Of a DNA stretch of 64,000 nt, positions 26,104 to 34,786 are shown piece after piece. Source of the DNA: Natrinema versiforme (GTDB lineage Archaea > Halobacteriota > Halobacteria > Halobacteriales > Natrialbaceae); the NCBI RefSeq assembly GCF_005576615.1, contig NZ_CP040330.1, forward strand, positions 1,302,001 to 1,366,000. The letters run 5' to 3'. Position 1 is the first letter of the stretch; the number at the start of each line of letters is the position of its first letter. The translations under genes and the position numbers were made by a program. The notes beneath the pieces were generated by a model that ran no database searches, had not been told where the DNA came from, and worked only from the letters and a program-made list of their open reading frames with translations.

Positions 26104-27114
26104 TTAATTCTTGTACCCCAGGGCTTCTAATTGTTCTTCTAACTCAGAAGTATCTATCGCTGAAGTCGCTTCAGTACGGCTTTCTACTGTTATATTGCGT
26201 CGCTTCGAACCCCGTTCAACGATCAACCACGGTACTTTGCACAGTTCGACTGTTTTGGGATTGCGGTAGTGTTCGTACAGTTTCCCTAAAAGCAGATAGG
26301 GTCTTTCCCCAAACATTTCACCATGGTCGGAACTAATTACTACTTTACCAGCGATATTTTTGAGGAGAGTATCGACATCTTCCAAAACAATTTCGAGCGT
26401 CTCTCGATATGCCTCGCGTGCTGCTTCTTCGGAAATTTCCCCAGTTGCGACTAACTCCATTATACGTTTTCCTTGGGATCGTCTTTCATTGGGTGCAGCA
26501 CCCCCAATTTGGGCCTTCTCTCGCAACTTTTCTGCAGTAGGTCCCAAGGGAGGATCATGCGGTTGCATATAATGAACGATAATTCGTTTGTTAGGATACT
26601 TTTCGTGAGCCTCAATCGCGGAAGCTGTCACATCACCTGGTCTTACACACTGCATCTCCGAATCCCAATTAGAGATCGGTTCTGTAATAACATCATGAAA
26701 AATATCATTATCGACTAATCTCACATGAGGATTTGCAGTTACGTATACCGTGTCGTGTATATCTTTTCCGACGAAGTTTCTTTCTATAAATCGTCTACTA
26801 TCCACTCCCTGAGAGATTTTGTGAGTTAAGTCGCCAGAAATAGAATTTATATCACTAAAATCATCAAATCGACAGGCATCGAGCAAAATAAGCGTGTCCC
26901 AATCTTCATCCATTATATCCGTTCCCGACCCGTGTTTAACGGTAAACAGAGCGTTGTATGGATATTTCAATAACCAGAACGGGAACGGTGTCGAGTTGTT
27001 AGTCACCGTTGGTTTTGGATATAATGTATTGGATGCGCGAGCAATACTTCTCTTCAATAGCGTACTCAGGCCTTCTGTTCGATAGGCTTTGACCACTTTC
27101 TTTAATACACTCAT
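26104..27114 (-). CDS. Sulfatase-like alkaline-phosphatase-superfamily protein
   Basis: A 336-residue protein with TLILLDACRFDDF (metal Asp), HYMQPHDPPLG, and VVISSDHGEMFGE (metal DH) typical of sulfatase/phosphoglycerol-transferase-like members of the superfamily. No membrane helix and no signal peptide. It ends LEEQLEALGYKN, a tail resembling the LEDLGY ends of the other two AlkP-superfamily proteins in this cluster. MSVLKKVVKAYR at 27114 is taken as the start; the frame is open for 16 more codons without family support. Substrate unknown. Confidence 0.75.
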   Translation of the reverse strand: MSVLKKVVKAYRTEGLSTLLKRSIARASNTLYPKPTVTNNSTPFPFWLLKYPYNALFTVKHGSGTDIMDEDWDTLILLDACRFDDFSDINSISGDLTHKISQGVDSRRFIERNFVGKDIHDTVYVTANPHVRLVDNDIFHDVITEPISNWDSEMQCVRPGDVTASAIEAHEKYPNKRIIVHYMQPHDPPLGPTAEKLREKAQIGGAAPNERRSQGKRIMELVATGEISEEAAREAYRETLEIVLEDVDTLLKNIAGKVVISSDHGEMFGERPYLLLGKLYEHYRNPKTVELCKVPWLIVERGSKRRNITVESRTEATSAIDTSELEEQLEALGYKN

Positions 27115-27198
27115 GGGTATCTGACAATATTGTGATTTGTACTCGATCGTTCTAAATAGCAATTACGTGGTGTGTATCTGCTGGGCACATAAACATAT

Positions 27199-29004
27199 TC
27201 ATTTTTTGGACTGGAGACCGTACAACTCCGCATACTTTCCATCAGTATCGACCAACTCCTGGTGCGTACCGGATTCGGTAATTCGTCCATCTTCCACGGT
27301 AAAGATCCGGTCTGCGTTCTTGACTGTGGACAGGCGATGTGCGATGGTGATGATTGCGTAATCGCGGTCCATCCCCTCGACTGCTTCTTGGACCTGCTTC
27401 TCTAGGTTTGAATCCAGATCGCTCGTCGCCTCGTCCAGAATCAATAGATCGGCGTCCTCAATCAATGCTCGAGCCAGTGCTACTCGCTGTTTTTGACCAC
27501 CAGATAGTTGCACGCCTTCATCACCTAGTTGCGTTTCGTACCCGTCCGGAAGGTCTACCAAGAACTCATCGACTTTTGCGATTTCACACACTCGGTCTAG
27601 CTCTGAGGTAGTTACCTCTCTGTTCCCAATGGTCAGGTTGTATCGAAGTGTGTCGTTGAAAATAAACGGGTTTTGCCGAACAACGGACAACCGATCTCGC
27701 CACTCGTCGATATTCATCTCGTCGATTGGTACTCCGTTAGCTCGGATGTTCCCTCGGTCAACTTCGTACATCCGGGCGAGAAGAGATACGATCGTTGACT
27801 TGCCTGCCCCCGACTGTCCAACGAACCCGATGAATTCGCCTTTTTCAACCTCGAAATTCATGCCGCGAAGTACCTGCTTGTCGTCGGTATATGAGAACCA
27901 CACGTCGTCAAATTCAACGCATTCAACCTCAGACGGGACCTCGTGAGTAGAATTGTTTGGCTCTTTGTTGGTTTCCAGTTCACGGATGAACTGCTGGGTT
28001 CGAACCAGATGCGGAAGGTCGTTCTCGACTTGGTAGAACTTTTGATTCACAGCGCTTACTTTCGGCCCAAGTCGAAACATTGCAAAGAGAAATACACCCA
28101 TTGCACCGATCGAAAGGTTAGCGTATGTGAGTGCGAGGAAAATAAGGAGGAATACCGAAACAGAAACGCCGAGATTATAAAATCGACTAAGTGCTGCTTC
28201 GTTACGTCGAAGCTTGATTCGTGCACTGGTATATTGATTTACTGCGTCGATAAAGTCGTTGTACAGTTCGGTGGCGAGACCAAAGATACGGACATCACGA
28301 ATCCCTTGCGTTCCTGCTTGAGCAGTTTCCTGTCGACGTTCATTTGCGTCAGCAACAAGATCGCCAGTTTTGTACCCTGGTTCAATTACGTGTCGGAGCA
28401 ACACTGTGAGACCACCGAGAGTAATAGCTGCAACCACTGTAAGGTAGGGTGCAAACATGAATGCAAGTGTGAGATATACAATTGAGAGAAAAATTTGTTC
28501 GATTAATTGTACGACGCGCATAATCACTCGTCCGGCGTAGAAGGTTTGTGTGACGATTGCATTCAAAATATCGTCAGATCCTTCTTCATCAAAGTATTCT
28601 ACGCGAGCATTAAGTGCATTATTGAATGCCCGAAGCTGCAAATCACGGATGTAGTAGGTTCGCAAAGCCTCCCGAAACCAGTCGACGAAGAAACTACTTG
28701 TGTAGCGGGCTGTCATCACAGCTGAGACACCGACTACGACGTTGCCAAGTGTGAACGGGATTCCAAGCATTTGATATGTAGTCACAAAGATAGCCATCAC
28801 ACCACTCGCCTGCGCAGTTGGATCGTTGACCTGGACAATCTCGATAATCGGAAGAATAAAACTCAGACCGACTCCTTCTAACATTGCTGCGACCAGACCA
28901 AGCAGAATAATCGATCCAGTAAACCTCGGGTTGAAACGGGCAACATCGAGAAGAGCATCGATTTTTTCATACCTATCTGCTCCCTCAGAATCTGAATCTG
29001 ACAT
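27199..29004 (-). CDS. ABC-type glycolipid flippase (PglK/MsbA-like half-transporter)
   Basis: A 601-residue fusion of an ABC exporter membrane domain (about 1-330, six helices) and an ATPase domain. Walker A is GQSGAGKST, the signature LSGGQKQRVALARAL, Walker B LLILDEATSDLD and the switch His in IAHRLS. It would work as a homodimer. In a cluster with glycosyltransferases, a polymerase/ligase-like protein and no Wzx, it is the natural candidate for moving the lipid-linked glycan across the membrane, as PglK does. Confidence 0.87.
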   Translation of the reverse strand: MSDSDSEGADRYEKIDALLDVARFNPRFTGSIILLGLVAAMLEGVGLSFILPIIEIVQVNDPTAQASGVMAIFVTTYQMLGIPFTLGNVVVGVSAVMTARYTSSFFVDWFREALRTYYIRDLQLRAFNNALNARVEYFDEEGSDDILNAIVTQTFYAGRVIMRVVQLIEQIFLSIVYLTLAFMFAPYLTVVAAITLGGLTVLLRHVIEPGYKTGDLVADANERRQETAQAGTQGIRDVRIFGLATELYNDFIDAVNQYTSARIKLRRNEAALSRFYNLGVSVSVFLLIFLALTYANLSIGAMGVFLFAMFRLGPKVSAVNQKFYQVENDLPHLVRTQQFIRELETNKEPNNSTHEVPSEVECVEFDDVWFSYTDDKQVLRGMNFEVEKGEFIGFVGQSGAGKSTIVSLLARMYEVDRGNIRANGVPIDEMNIDEWRDRLSVVRQNPFIFNDTLRYNLTIGNREVTTSELDRVCEIAKVDEFLVDLPDGYETQLGDEGVQLSGGQKQRVALARALIEDADLLILDEATSDLDSNLEKQVQEAVEGMDRDYAIITIAHRLSTVKNADRIFTVEDGRITESGTHQELVDTDGKYAELYGLQSKK

Positions 29005-29198
29005 AATGATAATCTACTCTACCATCCAGGTGGAGGCATCATAATCTCGTCGGTCCACATACGTAGATGGAACAAGATATAAAAATAGTACTAATGTCTT
29101 TGTCGGAATATGTTCAGTAGAACCAAGAAGATAACTATCATAATTACCGGCCTCGTTTGATAGAGCACTAATTTGGCGCTATATTGAAAACAGTATAT

Positions 29199-30680
29199 CT
29201 ACCAATTAAGAGCCAAAACATCTACTAGAATCTTCCAGATTTGACGGATAACGATCTTTACGTCGAACCAGAACGACTGCCGACGGACGTACTCGAGATC
29301 ATACCGAAGTTTCGCCGCAGGCGCGTGTCCAGTGATATCGTTGATCTGGGCTAGACCGGTCAGCCCCGGCTTCACGAACCAGCGTTTCTCCCAGTCAATC
29401 CCGTCGCGCTGAATCTTGGTGTCGAGTTCCGGGCGCTCTGGACGCGGTCCAACGACACTCATATTGCCGACGAGAATCGACCACAGCTGGGGAATTTCGT
29501 CGAGGTGCGTTTGCCGAAGAATACGACCGACGCGCGTTACGCGTGGATCAACGCCACCCGCATCCTCGTCGCTGATTTTTGCACCGGTCTCGGATTCGGC
29601 GTTCTCGACCATGCTGCGGAACTTGTACACGGAGAACTCCTCGCCGAACACGGCAGTACGATCTTGACTATAGAGGATCGACCCGGGATTGTCGAGTTTG
29701 ATTGCAACCGCAATGACTGCCATTAGCGGCGCAAGTGTAACGAGAGCAGCCGTTGCAAACACCATGTCGAACACCCGCTTGAACAGGTGATCCAATGGAT
29801 CCCAGGGCTCGAGATCTACGTCGACTAACTCGCCGATGTCGCCCTCGGAGACCAGTACGCTGTTGGCGTACTTTCGGTGGACCTTCGTGTCGACGCCGTG
29901 TTCGTGACAGGCGTCCAGTGCCCCGAAGAACTCCGCGCGGTCGGCGTTCCGGAACGCGAGCACGACGGTATCGATGTCTTGGTCGACGAGTGCGTCCTCG
30001 AGTCGCGAGAGGCCTCCGAGTCGCGAGAGGCCGGCGAGTCCGTCTGGTCCTTTTGACTCGAGGCTCGCGTCACTAGCCGTCTCGAGGGTCAGTCCGCCAT
30101 CGGCTCGCACTTCCGAGTCACCAGCGATATCGTTCTCGTTGAATTCATGGTAACCGACGTTCGACGGGCAAAGATAACCCAGAACTGGTGCGTCAATCGC
30201 GGGCGCGATCCGTTCGATTTGGGCTAGATCGTCGCCGACGATGAGCGTGCGTCCGTCCGAGCTGCTCGGTTGCCGGCGGATCCAGACAAACCAAGCAGGG
30301 ATCACGAGCGCCAAGATTCCGACGATCATGACCAGCGTCGCCCTCGGGAGTCGGTGGGACCACTGGAAGTAGCCCAACGTTGCGAGCATGAGGCCTGCGA
30401 CCAGCACGCGTTTCTGTGCCAGGACGATGGTATCTAGAATCCGTCGTGGACGGGGTTTGTACAGCGGCAGGAGGGATACGACAACGGCGAGAACAGTCAA
30501 ACTCAGGGTCCAGTACAGCGATAAACCGGTCAGGGTAGTGACCTCGAGGCGATTGAACAGCGGCACGTAGGACGTAAATAATTCCTGTGCGAGCGTGTAG
30601 TTGGCGGCAGTCACAGAGGCGACGGTCAACGCAACCACGCCGAGTACACTGCCGATCCGAAACCGCCAACCAGTAAGCAT
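29199..30680 (-). CDS. Polyprenyl-phosphate sugar-phosphate transferase (WbaP-type, bacterial sugar transferase family)
   Basis: A 493-residue protein: about four N-terminal membrane helices (residues 8-130), a Rossmann-like CoA-binding-type domain (about 145-285), a reentrant helix ([20 protein letters not shown]) and the catalytic domain. Hallmarks are [38 protein letters not shown] and [10 protein letters not shown]. These enzymes transfer a sugar-1-phosphate to the polyprenyl or dolichyl carrier and so start a glycan chain. GAGTATATC about 28-36 bases upstream of the start suggests its own promoter. Confidence 0.9.
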   Translation of the reverse strand: MLTGWRFRIGSVLGVVALTVASVTAANYTLAQELFTSYVPLFNRLEVTTLTGLSLYWTLSLTVLAVVVSLLPLYKPRPRRILDTIVLAQKRVLVAGLMLATLGYFQWSHRLPRATLVMIVGILALVIPAWFVWIRRQPSSSDGRTLIVGDDLAQIERIAPAIDAPVLGYLCPSNVGYHEFNENDIAGDSEVRADGGLTLETASDASLESKGPDGLAGLSRLGGLSRLEDALVDQDIDTVVLAFRNADRAEFFGALDACHEHGVDTKVHRKYANSVLVSEGDIGELVDVDLEPWDPLDHLFKRVFDMVFATAALVTLAPLMAVIAVAIKLDNPGSILYSQDRTAVFGEEFSVYKFRSMVENAESETGAKISDEDAGGVDPRVTRVGRILRQTHLDEIPQLWSILVGNMSVVGPRPERPELDTKIQRDGIDWEKRWFVKPGLTGLAQINDITGHAPAAKLRYDLEYVRRQSFWFDVKIVIRQIWKILVDVLALNW

Positions 30681-30778
30681 TGGTTACTCTCGTCCCACGA
30701 CATTGTGATATACTCTTTGGTATCTGTATCTCGAGTATCATTAAATAGAGTTTAAATATAGGAATCGATGACTCCACA

Positions 30779-32029
30779 TCAGCTGTCCGACTCAGAGCCG
30801 GACTTGTCGATATTCTCGGCCTCGGCCTCCGAGTCGGAGTACGGGATGAACCCCCGATTCGGCGTCACAGTTCCCGACTTCAGGGCCAGCTGACCGTGGC
30901 CCGTCCGTTGCGAGGACTGTGGCCCGCAACGGAGGAATTTCCAGCCGATATTCTTCGCCGCGTTGTAATCCGCGTGCGCTTCCATTCCACATTCCTCACA
31001 GGCGAAGTGATCTCGAGACACACGATTCTCTCGACTCTCGTGACCGCACTCGCAGCAGCGCTGACTCGTGTACGCGGGATCGACAAAGACGACTTCGATA
31101 CCCGCTTCCTCGGCCCGGTACTCAACGAACTCGACGAGCGTTCGGTGCGCCCACTGGTGGAACGTCCGGTCAGCCGAGATCCGATTCTGGATGTGACGAA
31201 GGTTTTCGAAGACAATATGTGAACAGTCGTACTCCTCTGTCTCTTCGAGAATTGCATTCGCGACTTCGTGGAGGGACTGTTGGTGACTGCGTGCTTCGCG
31301 ACCACTAATGGCGGCAAGGGTGCGGTGTGCCGATTGGGTCCCGGTTTTCTGTAGTCCACTGCGAACGGCCTCGAACTGTCGTTGTCGGTGTGCGAACTCA
31401 CGACCCGATTCGAAGCGCGCGGTCGACGTCACAGCGAGGTTCTCGATCCCGAGATCGACCCCGAGAACGCGTTTTGGCTCTCGCTCCTCGACCGACGGCC
31501 GCGGCCGTCGAAAACCGAGATGGAGAAAGTACGAATCGTTACGCGTGACGAGCGTCGATGCGCCGATTTCCCATGCATCGGCCTCGATGAACTGCCACTG
31601 ATACCCCTCATCGTCGCTGGGAAGCACCAACTCACACCGAACGCGTTGCTCGACCGTGGTCAGAGATACTGTCTGATCGTCGAATAGCGAGAGGGTCTTC
31701 GGCTCGTACCTGATAGTGGGCGACGTGAACTCCGGTTTCGATACCGATTGGTCGTGTTCTTCCAGAGTTGCAACGGCGGAGAGCGCATCCGCAGCGTGGT
31801 GGATCGCGAGGGTGGCATGCATACTCCCCAAGCCAGTATCCTCACGGATGCGGTCGTACGCGAGCGATTGGAGTCGACGCTTCCCGCATATGTCGTTCCG
31901 CCAGCCGATATCAGCTGCAAGTTGACAGCCCTCGCGCCATGCTCGACTGGTCTTCTCAAGCAGCCTCGCGTCTGTTGGTGAGACGCGGAGCCGCGTGATT
32001 GCCGTTCGAGTAAGGTAATTACTCGCCAT
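30779..32029 (-). CDS. tnpB: TnpB-type RNA-guided nuclease (IS1341/IS605 OrfB)
   Basis: A 416-residue protein with an N-terminal nucleic-acid-binding domain, a split RuvC domain and a zinc ribbon. The catalytic residues are Asp192 in GVDLGIENLAV, Glu275 in IVFENLRHIQNRI and Asp354 in HADYNAAKNIG. The zinc ribbon uses Cys325, Cys328, Cys344 and Cys347. All key residues are present, so nuclease activity is likely. No TnpA gene is adjacent, so this is a solitary IS1341-type copy. By family rule its guide (omega) RNA should overlap the 3' end of the gene and run to the element border around 30.73-30.78 kb. The exact borders cannot be set. Confidence 0.9.
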   Translation of the reverse strand: MASNYLTRTAITRLRVSPTDARLLEKTSRAWREGCQLAADIGWRNDICGKRRLQSLAYDRIREDTGLGSMHATLAIHHAADALSAVATLEEHDQSVSKPEFTSPTIRYEPKTLSLFDDQTVSLTTVEQRVRCELVLPSDDEGYQWQFIEADAWEIGASTLVTRNDSYFLHLGFRRPRPSVEEREPKRVLGVDLGIENLAVTSTARFESGREFAHRQRQFEAVRSGLQKTGTQSAHRTLAAISGREARSHQQSLHEVANAILEETEEYDCSHIVFENLRHIQNRISADRTFHQWAHRTLVEFVEYRAEEAGIEVVFVDPAYTSQRCCECGHESRENRVSRDHFACEECGMEAHADYNAAKNIGWKFLRCGPQSSQRTGHGQLALKSGTVTPNRGFIPYSDSEAEAENIDKSGSESDS

Positions 32030-32086
32030 GTATCAAGCGGTGGACCATCACCGGTGAGCGGCGAACTACACCCAAGCGAGGCGATC

Positions 32087-32491
32087 TCATGGTGGACACC
32101 CTTCAGTCGGTGGGCTGAACGCCCGGACCGCCAATTCGGTCAGACACAATCGATGGCTGCGCGCCGTCGACAGTGTGATCGTCCCGAGGCGACCCCCGAC
32201 AAGCACCTCCGTCACACCGAGCGTCGGTGACCGGACTCTCTCAGGTACGCACCCGTGGCAATACAGTCTTGAAACGATCCAGTCCGTTGTCTCGGCACAT
32301 CGATACGCATACGCGAACACGATGTCGGTCTCGTGTAGCGCCTCACCACAGCTGATGAAGACGGCGCCATTGGCGTACGGTCCAACGGGATGGCCAGCTA
32401 ACACCGCTTCTGGGGTTGCGATGACCGTGGTCTCGTCGTCGGGGGCACAGTCGTTCGGCGACCGGTGCCGACAGGCGTCGTCACTGGGCAT
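32087..32491 (-). CDS. Hypothetical haloarchaeal protein with paired cysteines
   Basis: A 134-residue protein with the conserved-looking core EAVLAGHPVGPYANGAVFIS, CGEALHETDIVFAYAYRCAE and LYCHGCVPE, then TEVLVGGRLGT. Cysteines are placed as in a zinc ribbon. I have seen this pattern among haloarchaeal plasmid and element genes, without a known function. MPSDDACRHRS is taken as the start. It overlaps the gene upstream by eleven bases and is probably cotranscribed with it. Confidence 0.65.
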   Translation of the reverse strand: MPSDDACRHRSPNDCAPDDETTVIATPEAVLAGHPVGPYANGAVFISCGEALHETDIVFAYAYRCAETTDWIVSRLYCHGCVPERVRSPTLGVTEVLVGGRLGTITLSTARSHRLCLTELAVRAFSPPTEGCPP

Positions 32492-32630
32492 CGGTTCTCC
32501 CCTCCGGGTGGCGCGCCGCGTCGAAGCACGCGAAACAGGAGAGTCGATCCCCAGTCGGACGGTCACACCAGTCGTGATCGCACAATTCGTCAACCGGATC
32601 GCTTTCAGTGATGGAATCCGTAGTTATCAT
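32481..32630 (-). CDS. Small cysteine-rich protein, probable zinc finger
   Basis: A 49-residue acidic protein with CDHDWCDRPTGDRLSCFACF, two cysteine pairs that could hold one zinc ion. It starts at ATG 32630 and overlaps the next gene by eleven bases. The AT-rich divergent promoter region lies upstream. Likely a regulatory or adaptor microprotein of the mobile region. Confidence 0.6.
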   Translation of the reverse strand: MITTDSITESDPVDELCDHDWCDRPTGDRLSCFACFDAARHPEGRTDAQ

Positions 32631-32742
32631 TGCTTCTCGAGCCTCTGAGAAGCACGGTTCGGTGTGCCAGCACCGAGCCACAGTCTTTCTGTGACGACCC
32701 GCACTTCTCATGTGGTTCTATTTCGGCCAGCGCCTTATATTT

Positions 32743-32775
32743 TGCTTAGCAAAGTGCTTAGATGATTGCTAAACA
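32743..32775. promoter_or_regulatory. Inverted repeat between divergent genes, putative operator
   Basis: TGCTTAGCAA (32743-32752) and TTGCTAAACA (32766-32775) are inverse copies with one mismatch; the inner TTAGCAA/TTGCTAA is perfect, with a 13-base spacer. A TATA-like TTATATTTT (32735-32743 region) borders it. It lies between the cysteine-rich protein gene (minus strand) and the winged-helix gene at 32830 (plus strand), so it is a good candidate for autoregulation by that regulator. Confidence 0.5.
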
Positions 32776-32829
32776 GATCGTTCAGTATAGAGTGCAGTAT
32801 TATGTTCTGCGAGACAAGATACATCACTA

Positions 32830-33069
32830 ATGGTTAACCAGAGCTATGAACCGAACGAGCGAGAGGAGGTTATTATCGGATTGTTCAAAGAAGGGAGGGA
32901 ATCCGATGATCCATGGGGACGCGCAAACCCACAATTTTTTCGCGATCAAACGGATCTAGAAAAGGGGCAGGTCGAATATGCCCTCCGAAACCTCACTAAT
33001 GCAGGCTGGATTCGCCGATTGAATAAAGGAGGTCTCTACGAATTCGTCGAGGACCCCCGCGAAGCCTGA
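32830..33069 (+). CDS. Small winged-helix DNA-binding protein
   Basis: A 79-residue protein. NEREEVIIGLFKEGRE, the helix pair RDQTDLEKGQVEYALRNLTN and the wing AGWIRRLNKGGLYEFVEDPR form a complete winged helix with little else, as in haloarchaeal element-borne regulators. It faces the two small minus-strand genes across an inverted repeat and probably binds there. Base composition is more AT-rich than the decayed terminase genes next to it. Confidence 0.7.
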   Translation: MVNQSYEPNEREEVIIGLFKEGRESDDPWGRANPQFFRDQTDLEKGQVEYALRNLTNAGWIRRLNKGGLYEFVEDPREA

Positions 33070-33260
33070 GACTGTGGCCACTACGGGTCGGCAGGGGCTG
33101 CGGGCCGCACCGCGCGCCACACCCGGATGGGTGTGCGCTCGGCAGACCATGCTGCAGTTCTCGCCGGCGCCGGCGGAGGAAGGCGGCGCGGCCAACAACA
33201 CACCGCATGACTCATACTGCGAGTGATCGACAGCCTCCATCGCGCCCGGTAGTGACGCGT

Positions 33261-34300
33261 CTACCGACCGGCGACACCCATACAGGCGTAGCGCAGTGCG
33301 TCGAGCAGTGATCCTCTGCGACCGCCGTGTCAACGTGGTCGGCCTTGTAGCCGAGGAACTCCCGGATCAGGGTTTGACACCGCTCCGAGATCAGGAGCCC
33401 AACTGCGGACTGTTCTGATTGCGTTGTCTCGGTACTGACTGTCTCACTACGGGGTGGCTCGCCCGCGCGCCGCCTTTCCCCCGTGGACGACGAGAGGTAG
33501 GTGCCACCGGGAACCCCACCCATCGTCATGATTACCTTCTCGCGGGAGCCCACGTCTAGGTTGCCATCGGCCTCGAGGCGGGTGCGCACCGCCACGAGCC
33601 CCTCGTCGAGGTCTTCGTCACGACCTCGCCGCCGTCGCTGGCACGGTTGAGCGTAGCGATCCGGGCGGGGTCGTGCTCGTCGTCGATCGTCCCCCTGGCT
33701 TCGCGGTGTCGTCGAGCCAGACCCGAACGTCCTCGAGGTGGCGTTCCGACTCGGAGAACGCATCCGGATGATGAACTGTTCGAACACCGGCTTGCTGAGC
33801 TCGAGACTGACACGGGGATCGGCCCGCCATGAGCAGCGCCGGATCCCGCCAGCTGTCGGCGACGCGCTCGCGGGCCGCAGCGTGGAGGATGAGGAGTGTC
33901 ACGGCTGAACCCGTCGTAGACCTACCCCTGGGCAGCGACGACGCCGCCCCGCAGCGCCTGGACCTCGCGGTCGGTGCCGCCGAACTGGCGCGCGGAGCGC
34001 CCGCGCGTGCCGGCGTCGAGATACGGGTTGTCGAGCGTCGAGGCGCGTACTACCTCGAGGTCGAGGCCGATCGGGTCGCCCGTACCCTGGCGCTGGCCGA
34101 GGATCGCCCAGGCGTCGTTGTAGCCGTTGCCAGTTAGCGTCCAACACTGGACTCTCGGGCCCACAACGCCGCGGAACCGACTGCCGAGCATCTCCAGCAG
34201 GTCGTGGAGATCGACCGCATCGCGGCTGGGCTCGTCCAGCCAGATGGCGCCGAACTCGTCGCCGGCGTACCGGTTCCAGCGATTGGCTGAGCGAGAAGTC
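33261..34300 (-). pseudogene. Broken terminase large subunit (TerL) of a tailed provirus
   Basis: Fragments in three frames join into the C-terminal part of a TerL: RYAGDEFGAIWLDEPSRD (Walker B-like region), then MLGSRFRGVVGPRVQCWTLT, NGYNDAWAILGQRQGTGDPI, VVRASTLDNPYLD, and RVWLDDTAKPGG. It continues to EDLDEGLVAVRTRLEADGN, LISERCQTLIREFLGYKADHV and EDHC-LDALRYACMGVAGR at 33261, where a single C restores the frame. The N-terminal ATPase half with Walker A is missing, and several indels break the rest. It directly follows the small-subunit-like gene, the usual viral order. Confidence 0.75.
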
Positions 34301-34700
34301 AGAGCGAATCTGCGAGTTCATCCACCGTCTTGTCACTGGCCGAGAGTTCTGTCTTGAGATCTCCCTCGTGCAGTTGCCGCTCGAAGTTGATCGACCGGTT
34401 GATCTCCTCCCGAATCTTCCGTTCCTGCGTCAGATCATCGTCGTCGCGGGCGCGGTCCGCGAGTTGATGAAGTTGTTGGCGGTTCGCGCGGAGCTCCCGG
34501 AGAAGGGTAATCCCATGAATATCGCGGAACTCGTCGAGGCGTGGCAACCACTCGGAAATCAAGGCGATATCCTCGGTGACCGTCGCCTCTTCCACGTCGA
34601 ATTCGGCTGCAATCTCCGGGACAACCGCCTCGCGGCGTTCCCCTCGCAGCACGTAGCGTTCCCAGAGCTGTCTGCGCCGAGCGCGTTCTGATGATGGCAT
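34299..34700 (-). CDS. Terminase small-subunit-like helix-turn-helix protein
   Basis: A 133-residue helical protein. RRQLWERYVLRGERREAVVP leads into a helix-turn-helix (EIAAEFDVEEATVTEDIALI), followed by SEWLPRLDEFRDIHGITLL and a long charged helical tail with NRQQLHQLADRARD. The layout and the broken TerL right behind it support a DNA-recognising terminase small subunit. No damage is seen, though without a large subunit it cannot package DNA. Confidence 0.6.
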   Translation of the reverse strand: MPSSERARRRQLWERYVLRGERREAVVPEIAAEFDVEEATVTEDIALISEWLPRLDEFRDIHGITLLRELRANRQQLHQLADRARDDDDLTQERKIREEINRSINFERQLHEGDLKTELSASDKTVDELADSL

Positions 34701-34786
34701 GATTGATCAGATGGGGTGGGGCACGGTACCATACGGGTTGGAGGCCCATAGGTATTGCACTGGGACGATGGCACTGGCACCGACGG

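Noticed and set aside
27943-28485. 180-codon plus-strand frame opposite the ABC flippase
   Set aside because: It lies inside the membrane domain of the transporter, is rich in Cys and Lys in a way unlike haloarchaeal proteins, and has no promoter.
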